From assembly GCF_001424165.1 (NCBI RefSeq), contig NZ_LMOJ01000001.1:957194-1021193 (forward strand): a stretch of 64,000 nt of DNA, read 5' to 3'. Positions 1-7,344 of this stretch are shown piece by piece. A program made the position numbers and the translations under genes. The DNA is from Massilia sp. Leaf139. Its GTDB lineage: Bacteria > Pseudomonadota > Gammaproteobacteria > Burkholderiales > Burkholderiaceae_D. Position 1 is the first letter of the stretch; every line of letters begins with the position of its first letter. The notes under the pieces are model-generated. The model was given only the letters and a program-made list of their open reading frames with translations. It was not told the DNA's origin and searched no databases.

Positions 1-1047
1 GTGGCCAGCGGCCGCGTGCCGGACGACCCGACCCGCCTGTTCGACCAGCGCGAACGCAGCGCCACCCTCTACCTGGCCGGACGCTGGAAGACGAACCTGG
101 CCGGGGTCGAGGTCAACGGCGAAGTCGGCGCGCGCGTCATCCGCCTGAACCGCGAGCTGCGCGGCCAGAACCGCATCGGCGACGTGGTGACCGATGTCGA
201 CATGAAGACCTCGGAAACGAACTTCCTCCCGAGCGCCTCGGCGGTGGTCAGCTGGAGCGAAGGGCTGCAGTCGCACTTCACGGTCGGGAAGACCATTACC
301 CGTCCGGACTTCGGTCTCCTCAATCCGGCCCTGTCGCTGATCCCGCCGACCGTGAATGCGCCGGGTAGCGGCGGCGCCGGCAATCCCTACCTGAAGCCGA
401 CCCGCTCGACCAACCTCGACGCCACGCTGGAATATTATTTCGCGAAGAACGGCTATGCCCAGATCGCGCTCTTCGACCGCGACATCGACGGCTACCTGCA
501 GACCTTCACCCGCGACGAGACCATCAACGGCCAGACCTACCGCGTCACCCGGCCGCAGAACTCGGGCAAAGGCTCGCTGCGCGGCGCCGAATTGAGCGTG
601 CAGAAGTTCTTCGACTTCCTGCCCGGCCCGTGGAGCAATTTCGGTGCGCAGTTCAACTACACGCACATCTCGGGCAAGAACCAGAGCCGGACGATCGCCG
701 GCGGCGACAACTTCGTCGACACGGCGCTGCTGAACGTGGCGAAGAAGAACTACAACCTGGCGCTGCTGTACGAGGGGCACGGCATCACCGGCCGCCTGGC
801 CGCGACCCGCCGCGGCGATTACGTCGAGGAGATCCAGGAGCCGCCGTTCTTCCAGGATCGGATCGTCAAGGCGGCCACCTTCGTCGATCTGTCGATCGGC
901 TACGAGATCACGCCGCAACTGTCGATCCACTTCGACGGCATCAACCTGACGCGCGAGAAGTTCGAAAGCTCGCTCGGCCCCTACCAGCCGCGCGACATCC
1001 GCTACAACCAGAGCACCTATGGACTGAGCCTGCGCTACAAAATGTAA
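1..1047 (+). CDS. TonB-dependent receptor, C-terminal part (5' end outside window)
   Basis: This is the last 348 residues of an outer-membrane beta-barrel receptor that would import a ligand with energy from TonB/ExbBD. The frame is open from base 1, so the start, TonB box and plug lie outside the window. The alternating aromatic/polar strands, the segment around TRPDFGLLNPAL and the closing YGLSLRYKM with a terminal aromatic-rich strand are typical of the C-terminal barrel of the large TonB receptors of Xanthomonas and Massilia type. The next gene is a GH43 glycosidase, so a carbohydrate ligand is the likely inference; the sequence does not prove it. Confidence 0.88.
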   Translation: MASGRVPDDPTRLFDQRERSATLYLAGRWKTNLAGVEVNGEVGARVIRLNRELRGQNRIGDVVTDVDMKTSETNFLPSASAVVSWSEGLQSHFTVGKTITRPDFGLLNPALSLIPPTVNAPGSGGAGNPYLKPTRSTNLDATLEYYFAKNGYAQIALFDRDIDGYLQTFTRDETINGQTYRVTRPQNSGKGSLRGAELSVQKFFDFLPGPWSNFGAQFNYTHISGKNQSRTIAGGDNFVDTALLNVAKKNYNLALLYEGHGITGRLAATRRGDYVEEIQEPPFFQDRIVKAATFVDLSIGYEITPQLSIHFDGINLTREKFESSLGPYQPRDIRYNQSTYGLSLRYKM

Positions 1048-1080
1048 CGGAGGCGCGATCAACCTGCTGCGCGCCGAATT

Positions 1081-1132
1081 CTTGGCCTGCGATGCTCGCT
1101 GTACGCTTGTACAGCTGCGCTTCTCGGCCAAG
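1081..1132. repeat. nested inverted repeat between receptor and glycosidase genes
   Basis: Outer arms CTTGGCC (1081-1087) and GGCCAAG (1126-1132) enclose a perfect inner hairpin GCTGTAC-GCTT-GTACAGC (1098-1115). No T-run follows, so it is not a classical rho-independent terminator. It could slow transcription or protect the upstream mRNA end, or be a dispersed repeat element. Confidence 0.5.
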
Positions 1133-1192
1133 ACTTCTTCCGCTCGCTACGGTTTCTCGCGCCCCCGTTAAGCCGATGTAAGAGGAGAGACG

Positions 1193-2152
1193 ATGCAGCG
1201 CACTTATCAAAACCCGGTCTACCCGGACACCATGGCCGATCCCTTCGTGCTGAAGCACGAGGGCGTCTACTATGCCTACGGCACTGCGCCCGGCGGCGCG
1301 GACGGACGCCAGATCCCGGTGCTGCGTTCGCATGACCTGGTCGAATGGGAAGCGCTCGGCCACGCGCTGCTGCCCAACGGCGCCGAGCATTACTGGGCGC
1401 CCGAAGTCGCCTTTCACGAGGGCCGCTTCTACATGTATTACTCGTCGGGCTCGGCGCCGGAAGGCACCGACCAGAAGCTGCGCGTGGCGGTCGCCGACGA
1501 TCCGGCCGGGCCCTTCGAGGACACGGGCGGCATCCTGGTGCCGGATCAGCTGTTCTCGATCGACGCCCACCCGTACCGCCACAGCGACGGCGGGTGGTAC
1601 CTGTTCTATTGCGTCGACTTCCTCGAGATCGAGGGCGAGCAGCGGGTCGGCACCGGCATCGTGGTCGACCGCCTGGTCGACATGCGCACCCTGGAGGGCA
1701 AGCCGCAGGTGGTGGTGCGCCCGCACCAGGACTGGCACGTGTTCCGCAAGGGGCGCACGATGTACGGGCAAGTCTACGACTGGCACACGGTGGAGGGCGC
1801 CTTCGTGCAGACCCACGGCGGCCAGGTCTACTGCTTCTACAGCGGCGGCGCCTGGGAGCGCGAGAACTACGGCATCAGCTATGTCGTGGCCGACCATCCG
1901 CTCGGCCCCTACCGCAGCCCCGAAGGCGGTCACGAGGCGCTGGTGATGCGCAGCCGGCCCGGCGCCGTCATCGGCCCCGGCCACAATTCCTTCACCACCT
2001 CGCCCGACGGCAGCGAAACCTGGATCGTGTATCACGCCTGGGACGTGGCCCAGACCACGCGCCGCATGTGCATCGACCGCCTCGACTGGGAAGGCGACCG
2101 GCCCGTGACCGGAGGCCCGAGCAGCGGGCCGCAGCCGGCGCCGGCGCGCTGA
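1193..2152 (+). CDS. glycoside hydrolase family 43 protein
   Basis: A 319-residue single-domain five-bladed beta-propeller glycosidase, probably acting on arabinose- or xylose-containing oligosaccharides. The GH43 triad can be placed: base Asp16 in MADPFV, the pKa-modulating Asp124 in SIDAHPY and acid Glu201 in TVEGAFV; the typical HYWAPEV segment is at residues 66-72. There is no signal peptide, so it is probably cytoplasmic. The start has a good ribosome site (AGAGGAGA). It follows a TonB receptor on the same strand, which suggests a small sugar-utilisation unit. Substrate is not determinable here. Confidence 0.88.
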   Translation: MQRTYQNPVYPDTMADPFVLKHEGVYYAYGTAPGGADGRQIPVLRSHDLVEWEALGHALLPNGAEHYWAPEVAFHEGRFYMYYSSGSAPEGTDQKLRVAVADDPAGPFEDTGGILVPDQLFSIDAHPYRHSDGGWYLFYCVDFLEIEGEQRVGTGIVVDRLVDMRTLEGKPQVVVRPHQDWHVFRKGRTMYGQVYDWHTVEGAFVQTHGGQVYCFYSGGAWERENYGISYVVADHPLGPYRSPEGGHEALVMRSRPGAVIGPGHNSFTTSPDGSETWIVYHAWDVAQTTRRMCIDRLDWEGDRPVTGGPSSGPQPAPAR

Positions 2153-2237
2153 AGCGCGCGCCTACCTCATCATCCTGGCAGGTGCGCTTTGCCGCGGCAA
2201 GGCGCAAAATGGCCGTGTTCCCCACGGAGGCAAGCGG

Positions 2238-3836
2238 ATGCGCGACGCAGTCATCATCGGAGGCGGCCATAACGGCCTGGTATGCGCCTTTTACCTGGCC
2301 CGCGCCGGATTGAAGGTGACGGTGCTCGAGGCGCGCGAGGTCGTCGGCGGCGCCGCGGTGACCGAGGAATTCCATCCCGGCTTTCGCAACTCGGTCGCCG
2401 CCTACACGGTCTCGCTGCTGAACCCCAAGGTCATCCGCGACATGGGGCTGGCCGCGCATGGCCTGCGCATCGTCGAGCGGCCCCTGTCCAATTTCCTGCC
2501 TTTTGAGGACGGCAGCTACCTCAAGCTCGGCGCCGGCAAGACCCATGCCGAGGTGGCGAAATTCTCGCAGCGCGACGCCGACCGCCTGGACGCCTACAGC
2601 GCCCACCTCGACAGCGCGGCCGACCTGCTGCGCGAGCTGGTGCTCGAAACGCCGCCCAACCGCGTCGACGGCTCCTGGCTCGCCGCGCTGCCCGAACTGA
2701 TCAAGGCGGGCAAACTCGGCAACCGCATGCGCAAGCTCTCGCTCGCCAGCCAGCGCGAACTGCTCGACCTGTTCACCAAGTCGGCCGGCGACTACCTCGA
2801 CGGCTGGTTCGACAGCGCGCCGATCAAGGCGGCCTATGGCTTCGACAGCGTGGTCGGCAACTACGCCAGCCCCTACACGCCGGGCTCGGCCTACGTCCTG
2901 CTGCACCACGTGTTCGGCGAGGTCAACGGCAAGAAGGGCGCCTGGGGCCACGCCATCGGCGGCATGGGCGCCATCACCCAGGCGATGGCCAGGGCGGCAG
3001 AGGCGCTCGGCGTCGAGATCCGCACCGGCTGCCCGGTGGCCGAGGTGCTGATGGAAGGAGGCCGAGCCACGGGCGTCGTCACAGCCAAGGGCGAACGGCT
3101 GGATGCGAAGGTGGTCGTCTCGAACCTCAACCCGCGCCTGCTCTACACCAAGCTGGTCGACCCGGGCGCGTTGCCGGACGACTTCCTGCGCCGCATGCGC
3201 GCCTGGCGCTGCGGTTCCGGCACCTTCCGCATGAACGTGGCGCTGTCCGAGCTGCCCGACTTCAGCTGCCTGCCGGGCAAGGAAGCGGCCGAGCACCACG
3301 GCAGCGGCATCATCATCGCGCCCAGCCTGGGGTACATGGAGCGCGCCTACATGGATGCGCGCAGCTTCGGCTGGTCGCGCGCGCCCATCGTCGAGCTGCT
3401 GATCCCGTCCACGCTCGACCCGACCCTGGCGCCGCCGGGCCGGCACGTGGCCAGCTTGTTCTGCCAGCACGTCGCGCCGCAGCTGCCCGACGGCGCCAGC
3501 TGGGACGCGCACCGCGAGGAGGTCGCCGACCTGATCATCGACACGGTCGACCGCTACGCGCCCAACTTCAAGCGCGCCGTGCTCGGCCGCCAGATCATGA
3601 GCCCGCTCGACCTGGAGCGCACCTTCGGCCTGGTCGGCGGCGACATCTTCCACGGCGCCCTTGGCCTCGACCAGCTGTTCGCCGCGCGGCCGATGCTGGG
3701 CCATGCCGATTACCGCGGGCCGGTGGCGGGGCTGTACACCTGCGGGTCGGGGACGCATCCGGGCGGGGGCGTGACCGGGGCGCCGGGGCATAACGCGGCG
3801 CGCGAGGTGTTGCGGGATTTCGCGAGTCCGCGTTGA
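2238..3836 (+). CDS. FAD-dependent oxidoreductase, PYROXD2/phytoene-desaturase-like
   Basis: A 532-residue flavoprotein of the amine-oxidase/phytoene-desaturase superfamily. The N-terminal dinucleotide fold is clear (VIIGGGHNGLVCAFYLARAG at residues 5-24, then the acidic VLEAREVVGGA), and the C-terminus has the second FAD-binding segment (GLYTCGSGTHPGGGVTGAPG). The length and the FRNSVAAYTVSLLNPKVI stretch fit the PYROXD2-like group, whose substrate is poorly known. It lies 85 bases after the GH43 gene on the same strand. It is probably unrelated to carotenoids, because no other carotenoid gene is nearby. Confidence 0.8.
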   Translation: MRDAVIIGGGHNGLVCAFYLARAGLKVTVLEAREVVGGAAVTEEFHPGFRNSVAAYTVSLLNPKVIRDMGLAAHGLRIVERPLSNFLPFEDGSYLKLGAGKTHAEVAKFSQRDADRLDAYSAHLDSAADLLRELVLETPPNRVDGSWLAALPELIKAGKLGNRMRKLSLASQRELLDLFTKSAGDYLDGWFDSAPIKAAYGFDSVVGNYASPYTPGSAYVLLHHVFGEVNGKKGAWGHAIGGMGAITQAMARAAEALGVEIRTGCPVAEVLMEGGRATGVVTAKGERLDAKVVVSNLNPRLLYTKLVDPGALPDDFLRRMRAWRCGSGTFRMNVALSELPDFSCLPGKEAAEHHGSGIIIAPSLGYMERAYMDARSFGWSRAPIVELLIPSTLDPTLAPPGRHVASLFCQHVAPQLPDGASWDAHREEVADLIIDTVDRYAPNFKRAVLGRQIMSPLDLERTFGLVGGDIFHGALGLDQLFAARPMLGHADYRGPVAGLYTCGSGTHPGGGVTGAPGHNAAREVLRDFASPR

Positions 3837-3874
3837 GACGTTGGCGGGGTTCCTTCTAACGGCTCAGCGAAAGA

Positions 3875-4660
3875 CTATTTCGCGAACTTCCCATGTATTT
3901 GCCAGGTTGTCGCCTGATGATCCTCGAATGTGCCGCCGAGATCGAGGCCTGCTTTTCCAGCATTAAGCTTCAAGCCAGCGTTGACTCCGAAGTCATCCTC
4001 GTAATTGACCGTAAGCGAGAATTCGGTCAGTCCAAATTCGATCCTCCCTTTGGCGATCGACTGCCAAGTTGGCTCGTGTTGATACCAGACGAGGGAGTCA
4101 GGAATCCTAGGTTGCGTATTGCCTTCCAAGTGAGCTTCATAAAGAAGGGAGGACGCATTGGCTTTTTGCGACGATACCTGTATATCCACCTCGGTAGCGG
4201 AAAGAGGCCCCGCCATCTTGGCTGCAAATTCGCGCGACCAGCCCTGGACATGCTTGACCTTGATCTCGGTTGCACCCAGATGCATTAGCAAATCGACAGC
4301 CTCGGAAAATTTGTGCTCAAAAGCGAGCCGATGAAATGAAGCGACAGTAAAGTAAACGCCACTCGTTGCAGGATGAGCGACGTACAGGACACCGTCTCTT
4401 GGGTGGCCTGGAGGAAATGTAAAGTCCGATGCTTCCGAAGCGCTGATTTGGGTGACGTTGACGCCATTCTGCCGCGCTTTCACCCAAGCTGCGAGCGCTT
4501 CTGCACCATCGAGTATCAGCACGCCCGGGCCATAGAAGAGGTAACGTCCCAGCGCTTTTGAGACTTTTGATAGATTCGATGCTTCTTCGCCGTCGGTTTC
4601 GGCTGCCCGCGCAGCGGCAACCACTTCGTCAGGTGCTACTACTACTAAATTGCTTTTCAT
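3875..4660 (-). CDS. hypothetical protein (261 aa) in an AT-richer insert
   Basis: I do not recognise this protein. It has 261 residues, no signal peptide and no clear membrane segment. The N-terminal third is acidic and Ala-rich; the middle has an alpha/beta-looking region with HLGATEIKVKHVQGWS; the C-terminal third is rich in alternating polar/hydrophobic strands (FGLTEFSLTVNYEDDFG) and could form a beta-sandwich or sheet. Base composition and codon use are clearly less GC-biased than in the flanking genes, as for the patatin gene upstream on the same strand. The two probably arrived together. A membrane-acting or defence role is only a guess from the neighbour. Confidence 0.6.
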   Translation of the reverse strand: MKSNLVVVAPDEVVAAARAAETDGEEASNLSKVSKALGRYLFYGPGVLILDGAEALAAWVKARQNGVNVTQISASEASDFTFPPGHPRDGVLYVAHPATSGVYFTVASFHRLAFEHKFSEAVDLLMHLGATEIKVKHVQGWSREFAAKMAGPLSATEVDIQVSSQKANASSLLYEAHLEGNTQPRIPDSLVWYQHEPTWQSIAKGRIEFGLTEFSLTVNYEDDFGVNAGLKLNAGKAGLDLGGTFEDHQATTWQIHGKFAK

Positions 4661-5039
4661 TTACGATTATCCTGTGTGCGACGAATGATTATCATATCAA
4701 GTCGGCCCAGTCTGAACAGCCATATTGCAAACTTGTTGTAATCGTCGTTTCATCGCAGAAACTCCGCAGCCAACTTAAGCGTAATTAGCCCGCCGATGTG
4801 TCGTGGAAAATCCCGACCAACGTCGGAATTGATCGAGCTCGACACCGTGGTAATTATTCCGTCGACCGAGCCTGCTGCGGCGCATGCCAGCAAGTCCGCT
4901 GCGTCAATTTCCGAACCAGCCTCGTCCGGCAGAATTAACAAGATACGCGCCTTGTTTCATTTGCATGGAGCGGGTCAACTGATTGGCTGATGCCGAAACG
5001 ATCTGCGCGACACGGTAATTGCGGGCTCATCCGTATTGT
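4661..5039. other. AT-richer gap with one weak open frame
   Basis: About 380 bases between the patatin gene and the unknown gene. The only candidate is a minus-strand frame at 4750-4941, 63 codons, which has no ATG (TTG start with an AAGG eight bases before it; an in-frame stop lies just upstream). Its product would include DEAGSEIDAADLLACAAAG. It may be the tail of a decayed gene. I see no promoter or repeat that I can defend. Confidence 0.3.
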
Positions 5040-6236
5040 CTAACTGCGTGAGGCTCCTCTAAAGCGTTGTATCCAGTAATTCGCCGACAGTTTGCTAGGT
5101 AGAGCAGTTCGGCCAACAGAGTTAGCAAGCTCAGTCATGAATTGTTCGAGATTCGATCGCTGATTTGGGTTGATCAGCCCGTTCAACAACAATGCCTTAC
5201 TCATTGCTTGCGCACCTTCCGCCATCACACACAGCGCCGCGGCTTTCGAAACGTAACCGAGGTGCGTGGACATGTTCGACGGTGCTTTGAAGCGGGAATT
5301 GACGCACCAGGGCGCCTCACCGTCAGCGCTGGTTCCCAGAGCGACGCCAATGAATTTGACACCGGCATAATCCCGCAGGATTCCGGCGAGTTGGTGGACA
5401 AATGCAGGCTGTGCAAGATCGCCCGTCAGCCTGAATAAATGATCGATCAGGCCAATCTTGGAAGGCCGACCCAAACCGCCCGGCATGAAAGCGCCCTCGA
5501 AACTAGAGGTCACAGCCAGGGGAGATCCTGCGTTCGAAAGAATCCAGCGTTCCACGGTTCCGACAGGAGAATGAACGTGATCGTGACGGAGTATCGGCAA
5601 AAGCGGCATGATCGCCATGTTGTCGACCAAGCCTGCATCCTTCAAGTGGACAGTCCGATGTGGGTTGCGGGGATAATGCGTGCTCAGCCCTTGGAACAAA
5701 ATGGGGAAAGCTGTTGCGACAGCAATTGCCTGAATCTCTGACATCGCTATCGCGTCGATCGACGTCCTTGTTTTGAGATAATTCCGTGTAGCCGGGGCAA
5801 ATCCATGCCGGTCGAACGACCAAAACTCTCCAGTATGGTAGTTCAACGCTTCGATCAGGAAAGTGGGCTCGCCTCCCGAGCCTTTAGGTAAAGTAGGAAG
5901 ACGCGCCCACCAATTTTCCAGAAATTTCTGCCATGCTTTAGTAGATCGGAAGTGCAGCCCTCGTAGAGTCCAGTTAAATCGGCCACCGAGCCTCGGCGTC
6001 GAGGACACAAGCTCAAGGAGTGCATCTTCTGGCCAATACGTCGGCCAATTCGGCCCGGCTTTCAGGTAGTGCCTCCACAGCACTGCTGGAATCGAGCCGC
6101 CGGAGACTGCGTTGACAATCATATCGGCGTCATAGAGGATATTAGCGGCATGCAGGGCACGCAGTACACCTGCGTTATATAGGGCAGCTCTATATCCCCC
6201 GCCGGATAATGATACAAATTTGAACTTCCTGACCAT
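5040..6236 (-). CDS. patatin-like phospholipase
   Basis: A 398-residue patatin-family lipid acyl hydrolase with a Ser-Asp dyad. The oxyanion motif is LSGGGYRAAL (residues 10-19), the nucleophile is Ser45 in NAVSGGS (the first Gly of the usual GxSxG is Ala) and the catalytic Asp200 lies in KDAGLVDN. I place the start at 6236, because AAGGGA lies about six bases before this ATG and the patatin fold begins at once; the frame extends upstream to 6602 but that part looks non-coding. No signal peptide is visible. Composition is AT-richer than the surroundings. Patatins act as bacterial toxins, metabolic lipases or effectors of anti-phage systems such as CBASS; no nucleotide cyclase is seen here. 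Confidence 0.8.
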   Translation of the reverse strand: MVRKFKFVSLSGGGYRAALYNAGVLRALHAANILYDADMIVNAVSGGSIPAVLWRHYLKAGPNWPTYWPEDALLELVSSTPRLGGRFNWTLRGLHFRSTKAWQKFLENWWARLPTLPKGSGGEPTFLIEALNYHTGEFWSFDRHGFAPATRNYLKTRTSIDAIAMSEIQAIAVATAFPILFQGLSTHYPRNPHRTVHLKDAGLVDNMAIMPLLPILRHDHVHSPVGTVERWILSNAGSPLAVTSSFEGAFMPGGLGRPSKIGLIDHLFRLTGDLAQPAFVHQLAGILRDYAGVKFIGVALGTSADGEAPWCVNSRFKAPSNMSTHLGYVSKAAALCVMAEGAQAMSKALLLNGLINPNQRSNLEQFMTELANSVGRTALPSKLSANYWIQRFRGASRS

Positions 6237-6567
6237 GCCATTCCCTTGTGTCATATTTTCAAGATGATAACTTGGTTTATGTTTCGAGGAAATACTCCGT
6301 AGCGTACGCTTATCGATTACATATCGCGACGTTTCATCCGCACGGGATTTCAGCGTACAAAGCCCATCGGCAGGTGCGCCTTTATGCCTCGGCTGCTGGG
6401 CATGCACTGTAACCCTGGTAAGCACGCTACTGTGTTTCAGATACTTCAACTCGCGCGAAAACCCGGTGCGGCAATTTTCGCACTCGCGCATGGCAGCCAT
6501 CACCGGCCGATTGAACAAATCGCGCGCCAGGCAGTCCCACACATAAGGGATAACGCCAGGGGGAGAT
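6237..6567. other. intergenic region, divergent 5' ends
   Basis: This 331-base gap separates the divergently transcribed patatin and parvulin genes and must hold promoters for both. The left half is AT-richer, like the insert; the right half returns to the local GC-rich composition, so the insert boundary is near 6300-6450. No direct repeat or tRNA attachment site is visible, and no sigma54-type GG-N10-GC match was found on the plus strand. Confidence 0.4.
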
Positions 6568-7329
6568 ATGGCCGGGATCGTGCGCATCGACGACGAGATC
6601 ATCGATACCGATTACTTCATCAGGACACTCAAGCTTACCGGACAGTTCGAGGGACTCGTCGAGCAGCTGGTACGCGAGAAGCTGACCGTGCACGCCGCGC
6701 GCAAAGCGGGGGTGGCGCTGGCGCCCGAGGAGATCCAGGAGCGCGCCGACCAGTTCCGCCGCATCGGCGGGCTGCACCGGGCGGCCGACATGAATCATTA
6801 CCTCGATGCGCTGGGCGTGAGCCTGGACGAGTTCGAGGACTTCATCACCGACGGCCTGTACCACGAGAAGATGATGGCCCAAGTCTGCAGCGAGAAGGCG
6901 GTCGAACAGTACTTCAAGCTGAATTCGCCGCGCTTCGACAGCGTCGAGATCAGCCATATCGTGCTCGACTCCGAAAACAAGGCCAAGGAGATGATGTCGG
7001 CGCTGACCGACGATCCGGACAGCTTCGCCGAGATGGTGGCCGAGCATTCGGTGGGCGAGGCCCGCGAGAATGGCGGCGTGATCGGCAAGGTGCTGCGCGG
7101 TTCGCTGCGGCCCGACCTCGAGGCGCGCGTCTTCAATGCCGCGGCCGGCGATTTGCTGGGGCCGTTCCCGGCGGGCGCGCCCGGCCTGTTCGAGATCTAC
7201 GCCGTCAACGCCAAGTATCCGGCCACCTTGGACGAGGAAACGGCGGTCGAGGTGCGCCGCCTGCTGCGCGAGGACTGGCTGGCGGCGCGGGCGCAGGAAC
7301 ACATCATCGAAGCCTGTCCCGCGCGCTGA
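6568..7329 (+). CDS. parvulin-type peptidyl-prolyl isomerase of the peptide-export island
   Basis: A 253-residue protein with an N-terminal helical SurA/PpiC-like region (residues 1-125) and a parvulin domain (about 127-215: VEISHIVLDSENKAKEMMSAL, then FAEMVAEHSVGEARENGG). It has no signal peptide or lipobox, so it appears cytoplasmic, unlike SurA or PrsA. Such cytoplasmic parvulins occur next to C39-peptidase exporters; a role in keeping or shaping precursor peptides before export is inferred. The start has a strong GGGGGAGA ribosome site. It is followed 15 bases later by the exporter, almost certainly in one operon. Confidence 0.82.
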   Translation: MAGIVRIDDEIIDTDYFIRTLKLTGQFEGLVEQLVREKLTVHAARKAGVALAPEEIQERADQFRRIGGLHRAADMNHYLDALGVSLDEFEDFITDGLYHEKMMAQVCSEKAVEQYFKLNSPRFDSVEISHIVLDSENKAKEMMSALTDDPDSFAEMVAEHSVGEARENGGVIGKVLRGSLRPDLEARVFNAAAGDLLGPFPAGAPGLFEIYAVNAKYPATLDEETAVEVRRLLREDWLAARAQEHIIEACPAR

Positions 7330-7344
7330 TCGACAAGGCGTCAG

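Noticed and set aside
2238..3836. Phytoene desaturase of a carotenoid pathway
   Set aside because: No crtB, crtE or other carotenoid gene is nearby, and the sequence fits the PYROXD2-like group better.
4796..4990. A plus-strand 64-codon frame in the insert
   Set aside because: No ribosome site, no recognisable family, and it overlaps another weak frame; composition does not support coding.
5040..6236. CBASS (CapV-type) defence operon
   Set aside because: No nucleotide cyclase, E1/E2 or JAB gene is adjacent; a patatin alone is not enough.
6237..6602. N-terminal extension of the patatin to 6602
   Set aside because: The added 120 residues look random, the fold starts right after the internal Met at 6236, and that Met has a ribosome site.
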